Under the pieces are notes generated by a model. That model had not been told where the DNA came from and did no database searches. It saw nothing but the letters and a program-made list of their open reading frames with translations. A DNA stretch of 64,000 bases from Hydrogenovibrio sp. (GTDB lineage Bacteria; Pseudomonadota; Gammaproteobacteria; Thiomicrospirales; Thiomicrospiraceae): NCBI GenBank assembly GCA_015484555.1, contig WFMZ01000056.1, positions 62,001 through 126,000 on the forward strand, given 5' to 3'. This document shows, in pieces, positions 20,119-28,228 of the stretch; position 1 is the stretch's first letter, and each line of letters opens with the position of its first letter. Made by a program: the position numbers and the translations under genes.

Positions 20119-21336
20119 CTAGTCTGCTTGTCTTCTTAAGAAAGCCGGAATATCTAAATAGTTTGAACTTGAGTCCACACTAGCAGATACACCACCGTTG
20201 ACAACCATTTTAGGCCTAACCACTTCTGGTGCTTTTTGTGGCGCGACGGGTTGAGTGAGTTCAAAAACCATTGAGTCATTCCCAACAACATCTTCTTTCT
20301 CTGCCGCTTTACTAACTTCTACCGCTTTTAGGTTGGGTTTAAGTAGCTCAGATTTATCTTGTGTTGAAAAGCTACCTTCTTCAGATAAACCTGTCGCAAT
20401 AACCGTTACTCTCACTTCACCATCCATAGACTCATCAATGGTTGTACCCATGATAACCTTCGCATCTTCAGCAACAACATTGTTAATAACATCTCCAACT
20501 TCATTAAACTCACCTAAGGTGAATTCTAAGCCGGAAGTAACGTTAACCAATAAACCACGAGCACCTGAAACTGAAATATCTTCTAATAAAGGGTTTGCAA
20601 TAGCTTGTTCAGCGGCTTTAATAGCGCGATCTTCACCTGATGCATACCCCATTCCCATCATGGCCACACCACGCTCAGACATAACGGTACGTAAATCCTC
20701 GAAATCTACGTTAATCAAACCTGGGCGAGTCACTAACTCTGAAATACCCTGAACAGCACCATGTAAAACTTCGTTAGCATAATCGAAAGCTTTGGCTAAC
20801 ACGAAATCTCTACCCAATACTTTTAATAACTTATCATTTGGTACCGTGATCAAAGAGTCTACATGCTTAGCAAGTTCTTCAATACCGACATCAGCCACTT
20901 TATTACGTCTTTCAAAACTAAAAGGTTTACTAACAACGCCGACCGTTAAAATACCCATCTCACGAGCTATTTCCGCGACAACAGGTGCTGAACCCGTTCC
21001 AGTTCCACCCCCCATTCCTGCGGTAATGAAAAGCATGTCTGCACCACTTAAAGACTCTTTAATCTCTTCAATATTCTCAAGAGCTGCCTCTTTGCCTTTA
21101 TCAGGGTTTGCACCGGCACCCAGTCCGTTATGACCCAACTGGATACAAGTATCAACAACTGAGTTTTTTAAAGCCTGAACATCTGTATTGGCACAAACAA
21201 AATCAACGCCCTCTACTTCTGAACGAACCATATAATCGACTGCGTTACCGCCGCCGCCACCTAAACCGATGACTTTTATGACTGGCATACCTGCATCATC
21301 CGCAAGTGTTTCCTTCAGGTTAAACTTTAAAGACAT
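20119..21336 (-). CDS. ftsZ: Cell-division GTPase FtsZ
   Basis: Tubulin homologue that forms the cytokinetic ring. GGGGGNAVDYM at about 26-36, the tubulin signature GGGTGTG at 109-115, the synergy-loop region NVDFEDLRTVM, and a variable linker are present. The C-terminal tail YLDIPAFLRRQAD is the peptide that binds FtsA and ZipA. 405 aa, strong Shine-Dalgarno AGGGGAG 7 bases before ATG. It is unusually placed between rsmH and ftsL, not after ftsA at the end of the cluster. All motifs are intact, so it looks functional; whether a second ftsZ exists elsewhere cannot be seen. Confidence 0.96.
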   Translation of the reverse strand: MSLKFNLKETLADDAGMPVIKVIGLGGGGGNAVDYMVRSEVEGVDFVCANTDVQALKNSVVDTCIQLGHNGLGAGANPDKGKEAALENIEEIKESLSGADMLFITAGMGGGTGTGSAPVVAEIAREMGILTVGVVSKPFSFERRNKVADVGIEELAKHVDSLITVPNDKLLKVLGRDFVLAKAFDYANEVLHGAVQGISELVTRPGLINVDFEDLRTVMSERGVAMMGMGYASGEDRAIKAAEQAIANPLLEDISVSGARGLLVNVTSGLEFTLGEFNEVGDVINNVVAEDAKVIMGTTIDESMDGEVRVTVIATGLSEEGSFSTQDKSELLKPNLKAVEVSKAAEKEDVVGNDSMVFELTQPVAPQKAPEVVRPKMVVNGGVSASVDSSSNYLDIPAFLRRQAD

Positions 21337-21397
21337 GTGACACTCCCCTTAATTGATCACGTTTTCAAACATCGGGCCATAAGACCCAAATTCTTTT

Positions 21398-22336
21398 TTA
21401 AATTCTTTCTGCTAAGCGCAAAACGGCACTTCTTGAACGAGCATTCTCTTTTGTTTCTGCTTTGCTTGGAAAAATAGGCTTACCTACTTTCTTTAACACC
21501 GGCACAGACACCTCTATCAACACAGGTGAGTCTGGAAACAAGTCTTTAATCGTCGACTGGTCTCTAATAAACTGTTTTACGATTCTATCTTCTAACGAAT
21601 GGAAGCTTATTGCTGATAAACGCCCGCCAGACTTAAGCACTTCAACAGATGATTCCAAGACTGTTTTTAAAACGTCCAACTCACGGTTAACGGCAATGCG
21701 AATAGCCTGAAAGCTTCTGGTTGCAGGGTGCTTATTTCTATCCACTTTTGGTGAAGCCTTTTTAATAACCTCTGCCAAATCTAAAGTATTTTCTATTCTG
21801 CCAGCCTGCAAAGCTTCTTTAATTTGTCGCGCAATACGACCTGAAAACTTTTCTTCGCCATACTGTCTTAGAACAAGTGATAAGGTTTTTTCTTCTACCT
21901 TTTCTAGCCACTCTTTTGCACTTTGACCTGTACTTGGATTCATTCTCATATCCAAAGGCCCTTCACGCATGAAGCTAAACCCTCGACTAGCATCATCTAA
22001 CTGTGGAGATGAAACGCCTAGGTCAATTAACAGACCATCGACCTTACCCAGCCAACCTCTATCTTTACAATAATTAACTACCTGCTCAAAACTACCAAAT
22101 TGAATTTCAAAGTTTGAATCTTGGAAGTGCTTGTGAGCAAATTCAATGGCTTCTGGGTCTTGGTCTATTGCTAGTAAGCGACCTTCTGATGACAATTCAT
22201 CTAAAATTTTTCGACTATGCCCGCCTCGCCCAAAAGTACAATCAATATAGATACCATCAGGTTTTATATTCAAGCCCGCAACAGACTCCGACAACAAAAC
22301 CGAATAGTGTTCATTTTTATTTTCTATTGCTTCCAT
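21398..22336 (-). CDS. rsmH: 16S rRNA (cytosine-1402-N4)-methyltransferase RsmH
   Basis: SAM-dependent rRNA methyltransferase (formerly MraW). Early HYSVLLSESVAGL, the SAM-binding DCTFGRGGHSR, DLGVSSPQLDDASRGFSF, KHPATRSFQAIRIAVNREL and ISFHSLEDRIVKQF are all family hallmarks. 312 aa. It starts 2 bases after mraZ. The 61-base gap to ftsZ holds the ftsZ ribosome site but no clear promoter or terminator. Confidence 0.96.
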   Translation of the reverse strand: MEAIENKNEHYSVLLSESVAGLNIKPDGIYIDCTFGRGGHSRKILDELSSEGRLLAIDQDPEAIEFAHKHFQDSNFEIQFGSFEQVVNYCKDRGWLGKVDGLLIDLGVSSPQLDDASRGFSFMREGPLDMRMNPSTGQSAKEWLEKVEEKTLSLVLRQYGEEKFSGRIARQIKEALQAGRIENTLDLAEVIKKASPKVDRNKHPATRSFQAIRIAVNRELDVLKTVLESSVEVLKSGGRLSAISFHSLEDRIVKQFIRDQSTIKDLFPDSPVLIEVSVPVLKKVGKPIFPSKAETKENARSRSAVLRLAERI

Positions 22337-22338
22337 AC

Positions 22339-22797
22339 CTATAAACTCAAATCCGACAAGGCATTACTAACGTCACCCAATGCGGCGCTATCTAACATTT
22401 CAGGACGCGATGCATCCCAAGCTTCTTGAGACCAAAGTTCAAACTTGTTACCTTGGCCTAATAAAATAATATTTTTCTCTAACTTAGCATGCTCACGCAA
22501 CATACTCGGCAACAACAAACGACCTTGAGAGTCCATCTCAACTTCCGAAGCGTGCCCTAATAGTAAGCGCTGAACCATTCTTGCTTGTGGATCCATGTTA
22601 GGCAATGACATTAGCTTACGCTCTATCACCTCCCACTCGTCTAGTGTATAAATTAGCAGGCATGGGCTATGCAAATCAATGGTTATCACCAATTGACTAC
22701 CGCTTGCCTCTTCAATTGAATCACGATAACGCTTCGGAACAGCCATTCTGCCCTTCGCATCCATGTTAATTGAATTGATACCTCTAAAAAACAACAT
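22339..22797 (-). CDS. mraZ: Transcriptional regulator MraZ
   Basis: Ring-forming AbrB/SpoVT-type DNA-binding protein that represses its own dcw promoter. Two tandem MraZ repeats are seen: INSINMDAKGRMAVPKRYR (N-half) and EVEMDSQGRLLLPSMLRE (C-half), each with the DxKGR/DxQGR core. The start at 22797 (MLFFRGINS) gives 152 aa, and the Shine-Dalgarno GGGAG is part of the adjoining operator repeat. A longer in-frame ATG at 22827 would fall inside the operator and is unlikely. Confidence 0.95.
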   Translation of the reverse strand: MLFFRGINSINMDAKGRMAVPKRYRDSIEEASGSQLVITIDLHSPCLLIYTLDEWEVIERKLMSLPNMDPQARMVQRLLLGHASEVEMDSQGRLLLPSMLREHAKLEKNIILLGQGNKFELWSQEAWDASRPEMLDSAALGDVSNALSDLSL

Positions 22798-22800
22798 TAT

Positions 22801-22840
22801 CTCCCACTTATCGCCACTTATCTCCACTTAGCACCACTAT
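22801..22840 (-). promoter_or_regulatory. MraZ operator: four 10-bp direct repeats (AGTGG N5)
   Basis: On the minus strand AGTGG recurs at an exact 10-bp period four times (CCACT on plus at 22804, 22814, 22824 and 22834). A fifth lies 21 bp further at 22855, within the promoter spacer. This matches the known TGG-repeat MraZ box spaced by one helical turn. The array covers the downstream half of the -10 element and runs into the mraZ ribosome-binding site, so MraZ binding should block both polymerase and early elongation. Confidence 0.85.
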
Positions 22841-22864
22841 AGGCAACTTACTCCCCACTGTCAA
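22836..22864 (-). promoter_or_regulatory. Pmra promoter of the dcw cluster
   Basis: Minus strand TTGACA (22859-22864), 17-bp spacer, TATAGT (22836-22841): a near-consensus sigma-70 promoter. It overlaps MraZ repeats and should drive mraZ and the division genes. Confidence 0.88.
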
Positions 22865-22865
22865 G

Positions 22866-23257
22866 CAAGTGGCTAGAAGGGAAACAGGGTATTTTCGTTA
22901 TAGACCAACGACTTACAGTTTATCCGCTCATTAATACTCACAGAACTATAAAAACTTATAACCTTTTATTTCAACGACTTATAAAGCTCTTTGATAAAAA
23001 AAATAAACTAGAGTTAGTAAGCAAATGAACTAATTTTCAACACATCACTACTAGCTTATCTAATACCCGAAAACACAACATATAGTTATAAAGTTTATAA
23101 ATAAACCTGCATATAGTGCTCCAAGTTACTTTAAAAACCCGTGTGATGTAAAGTGGTGTTTTTTTTGAAAAAAATGAAAAAAGTGGGTTAAAAGCCTAAA
23201 AGGACCTCTATCCCTCAAAAAGAACTTTTTATGATTCCGTTAAAAACAGAGGTACTG
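22866..23257. other. AT-rich divergent intergenic region, nothing recognised
   Basis: About 390 bases between the dcw promoter and the rnpB promoter. No ORF with a ribosome site, no tRNA and no strong hairpin are seen. It is rich in A/T runs. Confidence 0.6.
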
Positions 23258-23258
23258 C

Positions 23259-23287
23259 TGGACAAGATTATGAATATTCAGTATAGT
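23259..23287 (+). promoter_or_regulatory. rnpB promoter
   Basis: TGGACA (23259-23264), 17-bp spacer, TATAGT (23282-23287). Transcription should start about 7 bases later, at the 5' end of RNase P RNA. Confidence 0.75.
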
Positions 23288-23294
23288 CTCGCTC

Positions 23295-23671
23295 GGAGAA
23301 GGCTGGACAATCGCGGAGTGTTTTACACTTGGAGGAAAGTCCGGGCACCATAGAGCAGGATGCCAGCTAACGGCTGGGCAGTGTGAACTGACGGCAAGTG
23401 CAGCAGAGAGAAGACCGCCTTGTTATTTATAGCAAGGTAAGGGTGAAAGGGTGTGGTAAGAGCGCACCGCATAACTGGCAACAGCTTATGGCAAGGTAAA
23501 CCCCATCCGGTGCAAGACCAAATAGGGAAACAGGCTCTTATTTATAAGAGCAAGGTGCGGCTCGCACCTTGTTTTCGGGTAGGTTGCTTGAGGAGTGCAG
23601 CGATGTATCTTCCAGATGAATGATTGTCACCAGAAATGGTTACAGAACCCGGCTTACACGCCCTCTCCACC
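23295..23671 (+). ncRNA. rnpB: RNase P RNA, bacterial class A
   Basis: Catalytic RNA of RNase P. The universally conserved blocks are readable in order: GGAGGAAAGTCCGGGC, then CATAGAGCAGGATGCCAGCTAACGGCTGG, GTGCAGCAGAGAG (all near the 5' half), then GGCAACAGC, GGTAAACCCCA.., and near the 3' end ACAGAACCCGGCTTA. The ends CTGGACAA.. and the closing CCCTCTCC pair to form P1. A terminator follows. Divergence from mraZ is common in gammaproteobacteria. The exact 5' end is estimated from the promoter. Confidence 0.96.
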
Positions 23672-23679
23672 TTATTTTT

Positions 23680-23713
23680 AGGCTAATGAAGTGCTGCTTC
23701 CTTAGCCTTTTTC
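23680..23713 (+). terminator. rnpB terminator
   Basis: AGGCTAA-t-GAAG, short loop, CTTC-c-TTAGCCT followed by a T-rich tract (TTTTTCGTTTTT). Confidence 0.75.
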
Positions 23714-23789
23714 GTTTTTAGAAAGCGCACAATACTTTAAACACCATAAAGAAGCGAAAATAGACTTCAAACAAACTAGGCTTTAACAA

Positions 23790-23807
23790 CCACCCCTGGC
23801 GATTTTT
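23790..23807 (+). repeat. Dispersed 18-mer, single copy C
   Basis: Exact CCACCCCTGGCGATTTTT followed by AGCTTTG, between the rnpB terminator and the integrase remnant. Confidence 0.9.
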
Positions 23808-23884
23808 AGCTTTGAAAGCCCCTTTTTCAAACCTAGCTTTATACAAAGCCTTCTTTACAGAGCCATATCTCTTTTATTATCCAT

Positions 23885-24598
23885 CTTGATGAAATAAGAC
23901 GGATGCACATAGATACCATCATTCAACAACGTTTGAAAGAAGGGGTAACAAATGCAACTGTTAATCGATTACTTCAAAAACTTAGAGCCGTATTAAACAA
24001 AGCGCATAAAGAATGGGAGGTTAAGTGTAACCCCCTTAAAAAACGTATACGCTGGTTAAAAGAACCTGAAGCACAAAAGCTAGTTATGGCACTACCGCCC
24101 CACTTAGCCGATATGGCAACCTTAGAGACAAATCTAAGAAAATCTAACATTACCCTACTTCGCTGGGAGCAAGTTGACTTTTCTCAAGGCATTGTTTATA
24201 TCGAGGAGGATGATATTCTTAAAAGTGAACGTGATTTTGTGGTGCCACTATCAGAGATAGCGATAGAAGTGGTTAGAAGACAAAAGGGGAAGCACCCTAC
24301 CAATGTATTTACCTATAAAGGTAAAAGTATTCGTAGAGCCAACACAAAGTCTTTTAAAAAAGCCTGTACTCTCTCTGGCATAGGACATTTACGTTGGCAT
24401 GACTTACGGCATACCTGGGCAACCTAGCATATCCAAAGAGGAACGCCTTTAGAAGTACTTCAAGGGTTAGGTGGATGGTCTGATTATAAAATGGTTAAGC
24501 GTTATGCTCATTTTACTCACCAGCATCTACAGCAGTATGTAAATAAGCCCCCGAGCGCCATACCCACAAATCCCCCCACAAGGACAAATTTTGGGTAA
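23885..24598 (+). pseudogene. Tyrosine recombinase/phage integrase remnant (N-truncated, amber-interrupted)
   Basis: Homology-like sequence begins at about 23885 (LDEIRRMHIDTII.., end of a core-binding domain) and runs in one frame to TAA at 24596. The stretch MHIDTII..AHKEWEV ends the SAM-like domain, and the catalytic domain follows with Arg in ETNLRKSNI, Lys in LKSERDFVVPL, and HDLRH. The frame is then cut by TAG at 24425-24427 directly after TWAT, where relatives usually have Trp. After the stop it continues HIQRGTPLEVLQGLGGWSDYKMVKRYAH with the Tyr nucleophile. Most of the N-terminal arm-binding domain is missing. It lies beside the 3' end of tRNA-fMet, a typical integration site. Confidence 0.85.
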
Positions 24599-24643
24599 AA
24601 AAAAACCTGACTTCTAAAACGTTAAAAACGTATAGAAATCAGG
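24597..24643 (-). terminator. tRNA-fMet terminator
   Basis: Minus strand: CCTGATTTCTA (from 24643) pairs with TAGAAGTCAGG (to 24606) with one G-U pair, 16-base loop, followed by a T9 run. The T-run overlaps the last bases of the integrase remnant. Confidence 0.75.
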
Positions 24644-24654
24644 CTTTTAGAATG

Positions 24655-24731
<77 letters not shown>

Positions 24732-24778
24732 ACAATTTGTTGCTATCAAGACTGACGCTGTCCTTCTTGATGTGGCGT

Positions 24779-24806
24779 ATTATATAGGCTTAGCTAGCTT
24801 TTGCAA
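24779..24806 (-). promoter_or_regulatory. tRNA-fMet promoter
   Basis: Minus strand TTGCAA (24801-24806), 16-bp spacer, perfect TATAAT (24779-24784). The 5' end of the tRNA lies about 48 bases downstream. Confidence 0.75.
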
Positions 24807-24834
24807 GCACTTTATCTATTAAATTTTATTTAGC

Positions 24835-25161
24835 CTATTTAGAAGCTTTCCCTTTCCCTAAAAAGGCTTTTAAATTATAACGATAGATAAATCCAGGGAA
24901 TGAAAAAATAGCAAACATGAATAGGTTAATAGTATAAAACTCCCACCCCTGCTCTTTAACATGCCCCATGACTTTTTCTTCTAATAAGGTACTAATCAAC
25001 CCCATTAAGATAAAGTAACTAAACCACTCTATCAGGCCAACCCAAATACTTTTGGTATTCACGGTAACAAAGATAAAGACTCTATTTGAAAGCAACCAAG
25101 GAACATTGGCTAATACTATCGCAGTAATCAATAATAGGTTAACAGCAAATTCAACAGACAT
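24835..25161 (-). CDS. DUF2818 family small membrane protein (nuo-associated)
   Basis: A 108-aa inner-membrane protein with about three hydrophobic segments (near 5-27, 43-63 and 76-95). The pattern LANVPWLLSNR near the N-terminus and a basic C-terminus match the DUF2818 family, which is repeatedly found right after nuoN in beta- and gammaproteobacteria. Function unknown; an accessory or assembly role for complex I is inference from position. It has its own Shine-Dalgarno (GGAGAG) just after an apparent terminator. Confidence 0.75.
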   Translation of the reverse strand: MSVEFAVNLLLITAIVLANVPWLLSNRVFIFVTVNTKSIWVGLIEWFSYFILMGLISTLLEEKVMGHVKEQGWEFYTINLFMFAIFSFPGFIYRYNLKAFLGKGKASK

Positions 25162-25175
25162 TTTTTCTCTCCAAT

Positions 25176-25210
25176 AAAAAACCTATCAAAGGTTATCTTT
25201 CCAAGATAGG
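25176..25210 (-). terminator. Probable terminator between nuoN and the DUF2818 gene
   Basis: Minus strand CCTATC, 17-base loop, GATAGG followed by T6. The loop is long and the stem short, so read-through into DUF2818 is likely. Confidence 0.5.
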
Positions 25211-25233
25211 CTTTGAGTGTAATAACTTAAAAA

Positions 25234-26670
25234 CTATAAGCTATTGTAAGCCAAATCAATTAGGCTTGAAGGCATCAATCCTAGCACAAGTAGTGAGATG
25301 GCAACGATACTCACTACAATATTTAGCTGATTACTCATCGGCTCTACTTTAGAGCTATCTTCAGGGGCATCAAAGTACATGGCCTTCACTACCATCAGGT
25401 AGTAGTAGGTACTGATAACAGACATGATAACTGCAAAGACGGCTAACCAAACAAAACCTGCATTAATCACCTCTTCTAACACAACAATTTTTGCATAGAA
25501 ACCAATGAAAGGAGGAATACCTGCCATTGAAAACATGACAAACAAAAACATTAATGCCAGCCAGGGGTTGCGTGCATTCATGCCTTTAAAATCAGCAATT
25601 TTATCAAATCCATTACCAATTTTAGCGAGTGCAACGATCATACCAAAACCTGCTACACCCGTAATTGCGTAAACAATAGTGTAAAACATGGCTGAAGAGT
25701 AACCATCTGGGTTAGCTGCAATAACACCTAACAAGATAAAGCCTACATGACCAATACCTGAGTAAGCGAGCATTCTTTTTAAGTTGTCCTGAACAATCGC
25801 CACGACAGCACCGACAATTAAAGACAGTACCGCCAGCATAATTAATAAAGACTGCCACTCTCCAGACAAACCTTGCAGCGCATCTACCAAAATACGATAC
25901 ATCATCGCAAAGGCAGCAATTTTAGGCGCCGTCCCTAGAAATAAGGTAATTGAAGAGGGTGCACCTTGATAAACATCAGGCACCCACATATGGAATGGAG
26001 CCGCACCCAACTTAAAGGCTAAACCAATCACCACAAAAACCAAACCAAATGATAGAACGGTGCTATCAACCTTACCACTAGCAATCACACCAGAGATGGT
26101 ATCAAACTGCACACTACCCGTTGCGCCATAAATCATTGAGAAACCGTACAACATCATTCCAGTTGCTAAAGCACCTAATATAAAGTACTTCATGGCAGCT
26201 TCAAGTGCGGCTTGATTATCTTTTCGCATGGCGATCATGGCATATAAAGACAATGACATAATCTCTAAACCAATAAACATGGTAATCAAATTATAGGCAG
26301 ACACCATCACAAACATACCTAAGATACTGAACAAGCCTAGAGTGAAGTACTCGCCTTTATAAAATTGCTTTTGTAGTAAGTACTCTCTTGAGAACAGAAA
26401 GACTGCGAAGGTGATTAAAAGAATAAACAGCTTCATTACATCCGCAAAACTATCATGAATAAAACTACCATTAAAGGTAATAACTTCTTCAGAGCTAAAG
26501 CTCATAAAGATCAATACCGCAGTAACAATTAAAATTACCTGTGCAGCATAATAGGTTGCAAACTGAAAACGCTTTGACCAGATAGTATCAGCAATTAACA
26601 ATAATGAAGTCAACACTAGCAATACTATTTCAGGCATGGCTGGTGCAAAACTTGGGATAACAAAGTTCAT
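25234..26670 (-). CDS. nuoN: NADH-quinone oxidoreductase subunit N
   Basis: Antiporter-like proton-pumping subunit of complex I, about 14 membrane helices, 478 aa. Conserved stretches are seen: GLEIMSLSLYAMIA with the key Glu, KYFILGALATGMMLYG, FKLGAAPFHMWVPDVYQGAP with the TM7 Lys, and DNLKRMLAYSGIGHVGF. Last of the nuo genes proper, 20 bases after nuoM. Confidence 0.97.
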   Translation of the reverse strand: MNFVIPSFAPAMPEIVLLVLTSLLLIADTIWSKRFQFATYYAAQVILIVTAVLIFMSFSSEEVITFNGSFIHDSFADVMKLFILLITFAVFLFSREYLLQKQFYKGEYFTLGLFSILGMFVMVSAYNLITMFIGLEIMSLSLYAMIAMRKDNQAALEAAMKYFILGALATGMMLYGFSMIYGATGSVQFDTISGVIASGKVDSTVLSFGLVFVVIGLAFKLGAAPFHMWVPDVYQGAPSSITLFLGTAPKIAAFAMMYRILVDALQGLSGEWQSLLIMLAVLSLIVGAVVAIVQDNLKRMLAYSGIGHVGFILLGVIAANPDGYSSAMFYTIVYAITGVAGFGMIVALAKIGNGFDKIADFKGMNARNPWLALMFLFVMFSMAGIPPFIGFYAKIVVLEEVINAGFVWLAVFAVIMSVISTYYYLMVVKAMYFDAPEDSSKVEPMSNQLNIVVSIVAISLLVLGLMPSSLIDLAYNSL

Positions 26671-26690
26671 ATGTTTAACTCACCTAATTC

Positions 26691-28202
26691 TTATAATTTT
26701 GAAGTGGTTGCTTGAACCAATAGGTTCGCAACAGATGTGTGCATCACATCTATAATTGGAGCCGGGAAGACACCTACAAGCACAATTGCAACAGCAAGGG
26801 TTCCCATAATAGCAAATTCACGTGCATTTAAATCTTCAAGCTTTGCAACATTTTCATTGCTGACAGGTCCGAAATAAACTCGTTTAATCAGCCACAAGGT
26901 ATAAGCCGCGCCAATCACTAAGGTTGAAGCCGCAACAATTCCGTACCAAACATTGGCTTTAAATGAAGCCAGGATAACCATAAACTCACCAACGAAACCA
27001 GAGGTACCGGGTAAACCAGCATTTGCCATGGCAAATAAGACCGCAAAGAAACCAAACCATGGCATTTTATTGACCACTCCACCATAGGCACTAATTTCAC
27101 GAGTATGCATTCGGTCATACAACACACCAATCATTAAGAACATGGCGCCTGAAATAAACCCGTGAGAAATCATTTGAATCATCGCCCCTTCCATACCTAA
27201 GCTTGCACCTTGTATACCACCGGTATTTTGGATAATGTCATACGCTAAGAACATACCTAGCGTAACGAAGCCCATATGGGAAATAGAAGAGTAAGCAACC
27301 AGTTTCTTCATATCAGATTGAACGAGCGCCACAATACCAATATAGAAAATGGCGACTAGGGATAAGCCAATCACTAACCAGTCTAAGGTCATCGCTGCAT
27401 CAGGTGTAATAGGTAAACTGAAACGTACAAAGCCATAACCACCCATTTTTAACATAATGGCGGCCAGTACAACAGAACCTGCTGTTGGAGCCTGTACGTG
27501 TGCATCTGGTAACCAAGTATGTACAGGGAACATGGGAACCTTTACCGCAAATGCTGCTAAGAAAGCTAAGAAAATAAGAATCTGAGCCGTCATGCCAATA
27601 TGCATGCTTTGGAAGCCAAGGATAGAGAAGCTACCTGACTGAAAGTATAGGTAAATGAAACTTACCAACATAAATACAGACCCAAGGAAAGTATAGATGA
27701 AGAACTTCATAGTGGCGAATACGCGATCTTTTCCACCCCATTTACCAATCACGATAAACATTGGAATAAGCAAAGCTTCCCAGAACACATAGAATAAGAT
27801 TGAATCAAGTGCAACAAAGACACCGACCATAATACCGCCCATAATCAGGAAGGCACCCATAAACTGTTCAACACGTTCTTTAATAATATCCCAAGCAGAA
27901 GCAATGACTAATACCTGAGTAAAGGTCGTTAACAAGACCAATGGCATTGAAAGACCATCTACACCAAGGTGATACATAATATTAAAATGTGAGATCCACG
28001 GGGTCTTTTCAACAAACTGCATAGAAGCTGTTGTGGTATCAAAGTTTGTCCATAACGGAATAGACACGACAAAGGTGACCACTGTAATAGCAAGCGATAA
28101 CCACTTAGCGAGCGAGGGCTTATCTCGCCCTATAAATAAAACGAATAAACCACCAATAATGGGTAACCAAATTAGCGTGCTTAATATAGGAAAACCGAAC
28201 AT
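26691..28202 (-). CDS. nuoM: NADH-quinone oxidoreductase subunit M
   Basis: Second antiporter-like subunit, 503 aa, about 14 helices. Seen: FYVFWEALLIPMFIVIG with the conserved TM5 Glu, FAVKVPMFPVHTWLPDAHVQAPTAGSV (split: VKVPMFPVHTWLPDAH and PTAGSV) with the proton-channel Lys, SDMKKLVAYSSISHMGF, and PGTSGFVGEF near the end. 26 bases follow nuoL. Confidence 0.97.
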   Translation of the reverse strand: MFGFPILSTLIWLPIIGGLFVLFIGRDKPSLAKWLSLAITVVTFVVSIPLWTNFDTTTASMQFVEKTPWISHFNIMYHLGVDGLSMPLVLLTTFTQVLVIASAWDIIKERVEQFMGAFLIMGGIMVGVFVALDSILFYVFWEALLIPMFIVIGKWGGKDRVFATMKFFIYTFLGSVFMLVSFIYLYFQSGSFSILGFQSMHIGMTAQILIFLAFLAAFAVKVPMFPVHTWLPDAHVQAPTAGSVVLAAIMLKMGGYGFVRFSLPITPDAAMTLDWLVIGLSLVAIFYIGIVALVQSDMKKLVAYSSISHMGFVTLGMFLAYDIIQNTGGIQGASLGMEGAMIQMISHGFISGAMFLMIGVLYDRMHTREISAYGGVVNKMPWFGFFAVLFAMANAGLPGTSGFVGEFMVILASFKANVWYGIVAASTLVIGAAYTLWLIKRVYFGPVSNENVAKLEDLNAREFAIMGTLAVAIVLVGVFPAPIIDVMHTSVANLLVQATTSKL

Positions 28203-28228
28203 ATTTTATTATTTCCTTAACTTCTTAA

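Noticed and set aside
20255-20752. Antisense open frame of 165 codons over ftsZ
   Set aside because: Ser/Thr-rich shadow of the conserved ftsZ frame without start signals.
24943-24957. CCACCCCTGCTCTTT in the DUF2818 gene
   Set aside because: Only nine contiguous bases match and GGCGA is absent.
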